Of a stretch of 64,000 bases of DNA, positions 14,600 through 24,714 are shown piece by piece. The notes beneath the pieces are model-generated. The model was given only the letters and a program-made list of their open reading frames with translations. It had not been told where the DNA came from and made no database searches. A program made the translations under genes and the position numbers. Source of the stretch: Haplosporangium gracile (taxonomy: Eukaryota; Mortierellomycota; Mortierellomycetes; Mortierellales; Mortierellaceae); NCBI GenBank assembly GCA_015499985.1, contig JAAAUF010000057.1:1-64000 (forward strand), written 5' to 3'. Numbering within the stretch: the first letter of the stretch is position 1; each line of letters starts with the position of its first letter.

Positions 14600-15777
14600 T
14601 TGAATGAGAGTTATGGAGGTGCTTGTTGCCCTGTGTATGTATGTGTGTGCAGGGTAAGGCGGTATGAGTTTGAGAGAGAAAATAAGGCTCGCGTACATGA
14701 AAATACAACATGGGAATGATTGACCACCTGAAAGTGACATGATTTAAAAATAATAACAATAATAACAATAATAATAATAATAACTGGCTTGTGGCAGCCA
14801 AGCGTTCATAGCGACTTTGTTTTTTTTCCTTTGATGTCGGCTCTTCCTATCATTCTGGAGCAGAATTTAGTTAAGAATGTCGGGTATGAGTGGCAAAAGA
14901 TAGTTGTCATCGAGTAGGTATTTATTAAAGAGGCCTCGGATCGAGACACACACGCCAAAGCGTTTTATTTCCATCAGCATCATTTTTGGCTGCGACTGTG
15001 AGTTTGTGAATGTTGCCCAGTGGAGCTAAGGTATTAACATTATTGAGAGAAGGATCTAATTTTCTATGCCTACTCTGCCCTCGATTCACTTCCACTCTTC
15101 CGCCGTAATCCCCAGCGCTTAAATAATTTCTTGATCGTCCTCATCCTTCATCAGTAGTCTCCAAAAAAAAAAAAAAAAAAAGCGCATTAGCATAAATACC
15201 GCACTCCCTTTCGACTTGTGGCGCACAATCACTGGCGCATCGTATGATCTTGACCACTCCATGCTTCTTTGTCGTGCTAAATTTTGCTTTCATCCTTTGT
15301 TTCTTTTAATTCATTTCAATAAGGTTAGTCATCTTTTTTACACTTCAACAACACTCTCTTCAATCTCCAAAGGTGCCTTGCTCAGCCCACTAATGCTCTC
15401 CCCTAATACTCGCGTATTCTTCTCCGGCACTCCTTGAACTTTGGACCAGTCTTTAATTCTAATGTCTATAGCTTCGCTTATAAAATGCTGCTAGGGACAA
15501 TACAGCACTGACTATCTGCTCAAACCAAAAAAGAAAGGCGCCTTCTCTCAGTCGCGAACAGGCCTAGCCTAAAAGAAAATCTAGGCCAGAAATATCGCTA
15601 CAGGTCTACTGAGCGAGGTATGAAAAATGGAAATAGTTTATACGCTGAGTCGGAGCGAAAGGGGCATTGATTACAATGAATCATTAAGAAACCTTTGGAA
15701 TATGTCAATGAAAAAGGTCATGTCTCGTAAAAGAAGAAATAATGGCCTTCTTATTCCCATTGCCCATGTTTAGAGAC
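14600..15777. other. Intergenic region with simple repeats
   Basis: This holds an (AAT)n-like microsatellite near 14743-14782, a poly-A run at 15162-15180 and A/T-rich DNA. One minus-strand open segment ending at a TAA at 15338-15340 (about 46 codons, about 15340-15490, ending ...LEIEESVVEV) looks protein-like, but I could find neither a start nor an upstream exon. It is treated as a weak candidate only. Confidence 0.4.
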
Positions 15778-16191
15778 CTAAGCTTTGGCTGCATCCTTGA
15801 TTTCGCGCAACATCATCAGTTTTTTAGCGTCGTCGCTTTCGGAGAGTATGTCTTTTCGACGTGTAGTGACATTATACACTTTCTCATAAAACTCCATGTA
15901 CTCCGGATAAGCCATCTTTCTCAAAGTCATACCCGCTCTTGAGACCAATGGTGCTAGTTGCCTTATATTAGCACCAGCGTTAAAAAGTTTCTCAACGACC
16001 TTGACATCGTCCAGAGATATCTCTCGTGAAGATGTGAACATGTCTACCAAGACAAGCAGGTTCTCATCGCCCTACTTATAATTTGATTAATCAAAATTAA
16101 TGAATTGGACAATCAATCAGGAAAAGCATGCAAAAATAATTAGAGCACTTACAAAGGTCGCGACATCAGAGGGAGTTAATGGTGATGACAT
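15778..16191 (-). CDS. Small conserved-looking protein of unknown function (about 110 residues)
   Basis: I do not recognise the family. Exon 1 starts at the ATG 16191 (MSSPLTPSDVATF) and ends at a GTAAGT donor near 16152. A roughly 75-bp intron ends TAAGTAG, and exon 2 reads GDENLLVLVDMFTSS... to KDAAKA with the TAG at 15778-15780. The protein is mostly helical and charged (DDVKVVEKLFNAGANI; YPEYMEFYEKVYNV), without a signal peptide, membrane segment or zinc motif. The splice joins in frame with canonical signals, which supports a real gene. It could be a subunit of a larger complex, but nothing visible shows which. Confidence 0.65.
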
Positions 16192-17771
16192 TTGAAGAAA
16201 GGCAATGAGACAAAGGATGATGAGGGGATGTTCTGGGCTGATGTGAGAACAGGTCGAATCGTTGAGATATCAAGTTGAAGGGTGGCTTGGAAAATGAAAC
16301 ATCAGGTCGATTACTCTTTTTTAACACCCACATCAAGTCAACATCAGGTATTTGTTGAGAATTGGGTCAAATGTGGGCACAGTGTGTAACAATGCAAGGA
16401 AGTAACCATGCCGAACCACATTCAAAAAAACGCGCCAAATGACTAGCCAATAAAAGTCGAACAGCGACGATGAAAAAATAACCATGATCGATCGCAATCT
16501 TCAGCTGAGCGCCAACGAAAAGTGAACGAAAGAAAGGAGGGTGGCGACGGATATGACCATGTACCTCGTACTCGCTGGGAAAATGTAATTGATATCTCGT
16601 CTCTTGGTATCTAATAACGTACATGGCATTAGCATTGTAGATTTGAATGGGTCAGACAGACAGAAGCGTCGAAATCCATCGCCTAAAGGAATAGGTCCAT
16701 TGCATACAAACACGAATGCGCGTATGTATGTGTTTGTGTGCGTTAGATGGATGGCCTCATTTCTTTTCTTCTTTTCTTTTCCTGACGGCGGGACCTTTCC
16801 TTGTTACCGCCTCAGTTGTGTTATTGTTTTTTGTTTTTTTTTTTGGCCCTCTTCCCATTTTTTCCCAGTCTCCTTCGACCTTTGTACACAATAAGGCGGT
16901 AGGGAGTCAAGTAGAAGGGTAAGAAAAAGAGGAGAAAGTAGTAGTAGGCTGTTCTTTTTCCGTTCTCCTTCCTTCCTTAACTCCTTTTCCCACTCTTCTT
17001 TGTGTTTTGGTTTCCCACTTGACCCATCGAATGATAGAACACGAATAGGAGTCAACAAAAGGAAAATGGTCACATAATCCGACGACGGTGTGGCGAACAA
17101 TGCCTTTGTTTTCTTCCTATCGAAAATGAGACAAGGAAAAAGCATAATTCTCTGTTTATTCCATAGTGCTTTCTCTGCTTGCTCGCCTTATAAATTGTAT
17201 CTGACAGAATACCGTACAAACAACAGGGAAAAGAGAGATGGCAGAGATTGGTCAAGAACAAGGATGAGGGCTCGAGAGTAGGTTGGATGAGGATGTGTAG
17301 GGTGGAGAGGGAAACAGTAAAGCATTTTTTGCTTTTTTATCTCATGTTCCAGAGGCTGGCCAAGCGAACGCCGCGAAGTGACTAAAGGGTCTGGTGAATA
17401 GTGGAGTGGATTGTTGAGTGGCAATCGAGAGTTCTTTTATGAGTTGTATACCAATGGGAGCAGGGTGGAATGAATGAGCATTTGTTTAGTTGTGAAAGCA
17501 TGATAGCAAGTTAGCAACGAACAACAATCAACCTCAACACCTCAACCGCTGCCTGTTACCGCAGGCCGAGTTGAGCCAGACCAGCCTGACCTCGAGTCTT
17601 ATTTCACAAATAGTAGCCCTATTCCCCTCTTCATTTTCATTTTTTCTTCTCTTTTCCTCTTTCTTTTTCACTGTCACCACTCACCCCTCAAGCTCATCTG
17701 CTTACCACTGCTCCCATCACCTTCTCATCACAAACACATCAACCCACACAACCCAATAACACCCATTCATA
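16192..17771. other. Divergent intergenic region, no gene seen
   Basis: About 1.6 kb separates the start codons of two divergent small genes. The DNA is T- and CT-rich close to the HMG gene (17600-17760), which fits a fungal promoter and leader. Short open frames here have only low-complexity translations. Confidence 0.5.
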
Positions 17772-18441
17772 ATGCCCAAGGTCAAGTCGACGCCTGTTCC
17801 CCCCAAGAAGTCAGGTAAACGCCACCACCCACCCCGTCTTGTGTATAGTCAGCGGTTAACCCTAAAAAAGCCAAACGCGCCACTAATTTTCATATTGCAT
17901 TTGGCTCCCACGTTGCCACCCCTCCACCTTACCTCACCTAATAGCCCCTGCCGAGCCTGCCAAGAAGAAGATGTCTGCCTACAACACCTTCATGAAGGAG
18001 GAGCTCCCCAAGTACAAGACCAAGAACCCTGGTGTCGATCACAAGGTAAAGAATAATACGATTTAAAAGGAACTATACTCGACACGCGAACACCTTACCT
18101 CAGCAACAAATAGATATTATTCACAGGAAGAAAAGGGCGTTCTTGAGCATCAGAGCATCTTTCGCAGCTCTAGCTACTATAAAGATGATCACCCTTCAAC
18201 GGAAACAAAGCACAGGGCGCGCCTCTGTTGTTGTTATTCTCACTGGACAGGATTGACAGTGGACGAGAAGGGCACTCAGACCTCTCTCCAGCTGTCTAGA
18301 TAAGAATAACAACTCACACGCTATTCTGCTTCCCGATTTCACCGCCGCCATGAATCTTTTTTTATAATTAAATAGGAGGCTTTCAAGCATGTTGCCAGTC
18401 TCTGGAAGGACTCTCCCCTCAACCCGAAGCGCGGACAGTAG
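17772..18441 (+). CDS. Small YABBY-like HMG-box protein (69 residues)
   Basis: Three exons: 17772-17814, 17945-18045 and 18376-18441, joined by GT-AG introns in phases 1 and 0. The product is 69 residues, with a Lys/Pro/Ala-rich N-terminus (MPKVKSTPVPPKKSAPAEP) and one short helix-turn-helix unit KKMSAYNTFMKEELPKYK followed by HKEAFKHVASLWKDSP. This resembles the C-terminal YABBY/HMG helix pair of plant proteins (SAYNRFIKEE...HREAFSTAAKNW) more than a full 75-residue HMG box. It is probably a nuclear protein that binds DNA in the minor groove. The first 20 residues resemble a histone-like basic tail. There is no second domain, so it may act as an architectural factor or with a partner. The family assignment is by motif; the function is inferred. 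Confidence 0.8.
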
Positions 18442-19905
18442 AATCCTATCAACACGTTGTGGCATATCAACACGTTGTGGCATATCAACGTTTGTTTTGG
18501 GGAACTGAACTCTTTTTATTATCGCCGTTCGGACGATAAGAGGGGTTTTCCACGGCTGAAAGTCGCTTTTCCGCTCGTTTTCTATTTGCTTCTTCCCTCG
18601 CTCCCTTCCTTTTCCCTCCTGCTTCTTCTTTGAACAAAATTCCCCCTCTCAAGTAATATCCTTTTTACTTTATTGATTATTCTTTCCCTCACCCTCCAAA
18701 GCGTGTATAGTTTTCTACTTTTTTCTGTTTGCAAATAAAATCCCCTTGTAATAGCAACATCGAGTCGTTGGAGACGAGAACGAAGAAGGGAAACACATTC
18801 AAAAAAAAAAAAACGCGTGACGCAATGGGATCGCAACTGCATCAGCTGTGACCAAACCTACGAAGTTTGATTGATCAAAGAGGGAGGTGTCCATCTGGCA
18901 CACGATGCTCTTTCGCTCTTTCTCAGCCATGTTGTGGCGTGGCTACGTTGCACGCTTTGTTGATAACTCTTCATGTCTAAATGTGTACAAATCGAATTCC
19001 CCGCCTTTTTCAACCCTTTTTTTGTGCATCCTCAGATTTCATTTTTTGAAGTTCATGCGCGGCATTTTTTTCGTTCCTTTCACCAAGAAAAGAAAGGAAA
19101 ACAAGGTTGGAAGAAGAAAAAAATTCAATAAAATGCATGCTAACTAACATGTCATTGTTGTCTACAAAGAAGGGGCGTGATGATCATTCACCTCGAAAAG
19201 CGGGGATGTTGTGTGTCTACATACGCTTGTGGGTGTGTGAAAAAAAAATATGAATGCGGGGACAACAACTTGGAGGCGAAATAAGAAGGAGACTGCGATG
19301 AAGAATGAAGTGGAAGGAAGCGAATGAGGGGGTTCATTATGTTGCTCCACTATTCTTTTCGCATTACGGATTTTATTTTAATCTGGACGACAAACAATCG
19401 TTGTTGATCCCGGCTCGTGGAGTCGTTTACGGCAGACAGACTTTTACCGAGGGATTTTTTTCAGGTTCGTCATTGAAAGTCGGTTTGCCTGTCAGTCAGC
19501 TAGGCACTGACCGATGGGCGAAAGAAACGTCGGCTAAAAAGGTTTTGTTGTAGTTAGTGTTTGTCGGGGTTGTCCTCGAACAGGGGCTTGGGTGGAGCGT
19601 AGTTTTTGTGCGGCCAACTCTAAGAGGTCCGATCCTTTGTGTCTTGCCTTTGTATCTAACGCCCGCTCCAAAAAGTATAAAAGGCTACTTGTATATTTTT
19701 TTTCTTCTTTCTGTCCTTCTCCCTCTCTTTCTCATTCAGCTCCATTTGTTCATTCCTTTCTCTCATCCTTCGCTCATTCGCAACCGCATTCACTCCAAGA
19801 GGAAAAGTTTGACCTTTTTACTACGCACATACCCCTCATTTCACTGTTTTTATCCCCCCTCAAAACCACCTAATTTACACAAATACTTTGGGAGGAAAAC
19901 TAGTT
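18442..19905. other. Intergenic region, no gene seen
   Basis: The 3' flank of the HMG gene and the upstream region of the transporter. A CT-rich tract (about 19690-19800) and an A/C-rich leader precede the transporter ATG. The open frames here (18582-18842, 18887-19147, 19305-19553) are low in complexity and unsupported. Confidence 0.5.
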
Positions 19906-21881
19906 ATGGATTCAACAACAACAGGGGCAGCGCCTATGGATCAAGGCATCCAAGAACATACTGGCAACGAGAAGACACACTCCCGCTCAACCTCGTCCGG
20001 ATCTACAGTCCACCAGGGAGTACCATCAGCAGGAGTAACAGCAGGACAGCTCGACGCAGAAAAAGTCGCCATCGGATCTTTTAACCAAACGCCCACAGCC
20101 TCCACATCCACTGAAATCGAAGAAGCTCCCAGCACCAACACCAATATGGCACCACCCGATGGTGGATATGGATGGGTGGTCGTCGGAGCCTGTTTTCTGA
20201 ACAACTTTTCGATGTTGGGGATCATGTTCTCGTGGGGCATCTTCCAGCAACTGTACAAGGATGAGGTGTTTCCAGGCCAGACATCTGCAGTGTCTTGGAT
20301 TGGAACGTTAGCCTTTGGATTCATGTATATTGTGGGCGGAGTCTGCTCGCTGTTTGCGGCCAAGATCGGATACCGCAAGATGATCCTCGTGGGTTCAGTC
20401 TTTGTTGCTGGTGGATGTGTTGGTGCCTCCTTTGCCACTCAGGTACAACAAAAAAGCCAATTTGCCTGTCTTCAGTCTCTTCATGCTCCGCCCCGGCCTT
20501 TTTCTCGTTTAGATCTGCGAATTTGGATGACTCCCTTTTTAGGACAGCAAAAGCGTACTTCACTATTCACACCCTGATCCCGACCCACTTTTTTTCTTTA
20601 CCTCCTCCCCCCACCTTTACCCTAGGTCTGGCACCTGTACCTGACCCAAGGTATCCTCTACGGTGTAAGTCACCCCATTTCAAATTATTCAGTGATTGGT
20701 CATGAAAAGCATTTCTGTTATTCTCGACGAAAGCATCACCCCACCACACTCATCACACTAATCGTATCCTACCATCTTACATTCTACTTGCTAGCTGGGA
20801 GCTGCGATGGCAAACCCCTGTATCTTGGCCGCACCCTCCCAATGGTTCGTCGTCCGCCGGGGTATGGCCTCTGGTATCGGCATCTCGGGTTCAGGAGTTG
20901 GAGGCCTTGTCTTCTCAGTCCTGATCGAGAAGCTGAATGAGTCAATCGGCCACCGCTGGTGTCTCCGAGTCCTGGGTATCATTGTTTGGTGCTCGATGGT
21001 TATCTCTGCAATCTTGATTCGTCAATTCTCGCCCAATGGTGCTCAAGCTGTCAATGTCTCGATGAAGGACGTCGAGACTATGAGGAAACCTGCCTTCTTG
21101 CTCCTCCTCTCAGGAGTCTTGCTGACTTCCTTTGGCTATTTCTCTCCACTCAACCTCTTGCCTTGTAAGTTTTGTTTTTGCCAGAATTTATAATTTTTGG
21201 AGGATGAGAATTTTCTTTAGTCCAAGCATGCTTTCTCATGGCTTTGCGCTTAATTTGATCCGCAACCAAGTTAAGTTTTCCATCTCCACTAACCACCTAC
21301 ATCGATGATATTGCCTCCTCATCTCTCTCAATCTTTACAACTCAATAGCCTATGCGGTGGATCACAATCTCACACGAGGCCAAGGAGCAATGCTGAACTC
21401 ATTTTTGAACGGTGCCTCATTCTTTGGTCGATTCGCCGGTGGAATCTTTGGCGATCGATTCGGGCTTGTCAACTTGACCGTATTTTGTGTCGGTGCCAGT
21501 GCATTGACCACCCTTGTGATTTGGATGTTTGCGACCACCCTCCCTGTCCTCCTGGTTTATGTCATTCTCTATGGACTCATGGGCGGTGGATTCATCTCCC
21601 TCTTGGCCCCTGTCCTGGCTGAACAGTTCGGTACGGGTTCACTGACCATCCTGGTTGGGATCACATTTGGAGTCAATGGCCTGGGGTCCTTGCTGGGTAC
21701 ACCTATTGCGACTGCCATATTGGCTAGTCTTGGAGGGGATGTTGTTGATGGAGTTGTGCCCAATTTAAATAAGGGTTACCGGGGTGCTGTGGGGTTCGTT
21801 GGTGGGGTTATGGCGGTTGGTACTTGCGTGCTCTTCTTGCTTAAGCTCAAAATTGGTGGCAAACGTAAGACTGTCGCCTAA
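19906..21881 (+). CDS. MFS transporter of the monocarboxylate (MCT/SLC16-like) family
   Basis: A 12-helix membrane transporter, probably for monocarboxylates or related organic acids; the substrate cannot be read from sequence. Four exons: the first ends at 20442 (FATQ|GTACAA); then VWHLYLTQGILYG; then LGAAMANPCILAAPSQWF...NLLP; then YAVDHNLTRGQGAML...KRKTVA. The MCT signature PPDGGYGWVVV stands at the start of helix 1, after a Ser/Thr-rich cytoplasmic tail of about 80 residues. Other family marks are RRGMASGIGISGSGVGG (helix 4-5 region) and a repeated FFGRFAGGIFGDRFG loop in the second half. The start is the ATG at 19906; an upstream in-frame TTG is unlikely to be used. The last residues (KIGGKRKTVA) are basic and cytosolic. 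Convergent with the cyclin gene. Confidence 0.92.
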
Positions 21882-22251
21882 AATGCATGAGCAGGGGCCT
21901 ATAATCTCTTATTTACATTAACTTTTACTTTTACGATTACCTACTCTTACTTACACACATTCATAATTCATCAATAAATATACCTGTGCATTTTGTTCTC
22001 ATTTGTGTTTTTTTTATTTATTTTATTTTGTTTGGCTATGACTCCGGTTGTTTGGAAACTAAGGGAAGTAGCATCGCTTTTGCGACAGTGGTTGAAGGTG
22101 AGAGGGATACACAAAAGAAAAAAGAAAGGCGGCGGTAGGGAGGAAGTAGTAGGAGTGAGGGTAGGAGTAGTAGGTTAGTGGGGGGACATTAGGGTATAGA
22201 TAATAATGTACAAGTTGAGAAAAGAAAAACGAAAGCACTAAGGAAAAAAAA

Positions 22252-22261
22252 NNNNNNNNNN
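22252..22261. other. Assembly gap (10 N)
   Basis: Ten Ns follow a poly-A run, 9 bp from the stop codon of the cyclin gene. The true length is unknown. The 3' untranslated region of the cyclin gene is affected, but its coding region is not. Confidence 0.99.
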
Positions 22262-22269
22262 CAGGCAAA

Positions 22270-24714
22270 CTACATGTCCACGTTGATGTCTACCCATCGT
22301 GTCCCACAGTCAGACCCCACCGGCCGAATATCATATGTCGTCTGGTGGGTGATGACGGCCGGCTGGGGCTGTTGTGGCAACCCTGAGTAGGCAACATGGT
22401 GTGCAGAGACACTCGATCCTGTCCTTTGGTGGTGGTGAGGTTGCTGCTGATGGTGATGGTTAGGAGCGACGTACTGGGAATGTATTGAAGAGGAGGCCGA
22501 ATGGCTGTGATGGCGACCAGAATGCATCTGGTGAGGTTGCTGCGAGCGGTGTGTCTGCTGCTGCTGCTGCTGTTGCTGTTGTGGTTGTGGTGGCTGCTGC
22601 TGCTGTTGCTGTTGCTGTTGGACATAATGGTGGTTGTGATGGTGGTGTGGCTGTGGCTGAGCTGGTTGCTGTTGTGGCTGTGCCGACTGCTGCTGTTGCT
22701 GAGTCTGTGCGTTATAACCAGCATGGTTATTACTGTTGCTGCTACTGTACCCAGTCTGGCACTCTGCAGAGTTAGTTCCTTGAGTGGTGGTGGTGGTGGC
22801 GGTGGTAGTGGTGGTTGGGAACGTTGTAGGAATAGGCGATGGAGGTTGCCAGAGCATGTTGGAGAGAGTCCAAAGAGGGTTGGAGCACTCTGTAGTGGAG
22901 ATGGGCTGGATCAGGGCACGGCCACCGTTATCGACCCACTCCTTGACCACAATGCTTGCCTGTGACAAACGTGAACGAGCGTACTTCTCGTGCACGGTTT
23001 TGGACACGTTGGTCAAGCTATTGTCGAGGTATTGGATGCATGCAAACACGTTGGGGTCATTAGGCACCTATTATTGGATGTAGAGAGAAAGAGAGAGAGA
23101 TAGAATAATGCGTATTTAGTAACTATTGAATGGGCAGCAAGTCAATCTCAAAAGGGATAATTTTTTTTTTGAAAAAAATAAAAGAATAAAACAACTTACT
23201 ACGATCTGTTTTCGGCAAATGCTGCGTGCAAGAAAGAGGGCACTGGCAGCAACGGTAGAGGATCCGAAGGAAAGGAAGCACCGCTGGAACATGGTAAGCT
23301 CCATCAAGAACTGTGCAACATGCTTCAAGACCTGATCATCTTGTCCCGACATCTCCAAATCCTTCTTCAGAAAGGCCTCTGCGGTGGGGTGTCCTAGACT
23401 GTAATCGAGTGTCTTGAGGATATGGCGCTCCATCGTAATAAAGGCTGCCTCGTCGTAGGTGTTGCTGCATAGTTTGCACAGTTGTGAGACCGAGGGAAGC
23501 TTTTCCTTTGAGTCCTCGTATTTGCTACTGATCCAGAGAGAAGTCATACCGACGAGTTGGTAGTGCTTCTTGTAGACGACGCGTTTGGAGAGGTACCTGT
23601 CCATCATATTCATGGCCAGATAAAGCGTCTCAGGTTGGAGGTTGAAGTGATTGTGGATCTCGATCAAAAAATCGACCAGGAGCGGCCTCAAGTCCCAGGT
23701 GAGTTCGGGTTGAAGGTCCATGTGCTCAGGTACGGCCATTGTCTCCTTCTGTTTTAGAGTCAATTAGCGTCGTCATAATTAGTTGGAAAGGAAAGGGGAG
23801 TTGTGTTGGTTGTAAGGATGGTCATTTTCGTCATATGGCAGACCATCCACAGTAAAAGGGAAAAAACAAAGGACGGGAATGAGAGATAGTGAGAATGTGG
23901 TAGGAGGGGTGACAGGATGAAGGAAAAAGAAAGAAGGCAAGAAAATCGTAAGAGAGAAGAGAAGGACAGAGAGATATGGTCAGAAGGCGTGCATTTTCTG
24001 GTGGTCCCTTGGGCATAAGCATAAAGAATGATTTCCATTGTCTTTTGTTTGTTTGGCATTGGACTTGAACAGGAAGGAGGACAAAAGGGTCATAAAAGGG
24101 GGCGAGACGGACGATGAGGGGGTGCAAGGGGGTGCGAGGGGGAGAGGAAGGGATGGATAGGCATGCTTTATACAAGAAGAGGGGCTTTTACATGTTTAAC
24201 TCAGAAAATAAGAAGTAAAAATAAAAAATAAAAAATAAAAAATACAAGAAAGGTAAAGCCAGATAGTAAATGTATGACATCGGCTGCAGTGCTGGTGGTG
24301 GATTATTGTTGTCGATGGAGAAGAGTTGTTGTAATGGAGATCAAGTCCCTCTTATCTCGGAGCAAGAGAAGGAGAAAGAGAACAGGGATCATACGAATGG
24401 GGATGGGCACACAAAAAACCAGTTGCTCTTTCTTAGTCGTTACATACCTCCATCTGCTTCATGTATTGAAAGATCTCTTCCTTGTATTCCAGCTCCAACA
24501 GGTTGTCGGTCTCGCCTTTGGTCCATCCTACTGTGCTGGTCATGGCATTACTGACGAGAGAGGGAAGCATTGGTAGGGTGCTGGCTGGAGGGTTATTGAG
24601 GGTTGGTCGGGATGATCTGGAGAGGTGGTGTCCCTTTGTGGGCGATGCCATTGGCTTCTTCTTCATGGTCATGGTAAGTCCCTGGTGAGAATCAATCCGA
24701 ATGATACCATTCAT
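22270..24714 (-). CDS. G1/S cyclin (Cln/Puc1-like) with poly-Gln/His tail
   Basis: A regulatory subunit of the cell-cycle kinase Cdc28/Cdk1. Three exons: 24714-24448 (MNGIIRIDSHQG... ELEYKEEIFQYMKQME), 23748-23200 and 23067-22270, all joined in phase 0, giving 537 residues. The cyclin box starts with the cyclin hallmark EYKEEIFQYM, then LRPLLVDFLIEIHNHF, ETLYLAMNMMDRYLSKRVV, HYQLVGMTSLWISSKYED and the Cln-type LDYSLGHPTAEAFL. The second box half (QFLMELTMFQRCFLSFGSS) follows. The C-terminal 200 residues are rich in Gln and His with long runs, probably disordered; Cln proteins usually carry PEST-like tails for degradation. A 10-N gap lies just beyond the stop. Exon 1 precedes a roughly 700-bp intron. 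The upstream region is unusually long (see the gene-poor interval). Confidence 0.92.

Noticed and set aside
22485..22965. Long Leu/Val-rich open frames antisense to the cyclin tail
   Set aside because: They are the reverse reading of CAG/CAC repeats that code the Gln/His tail of the cyclin on the other strand.
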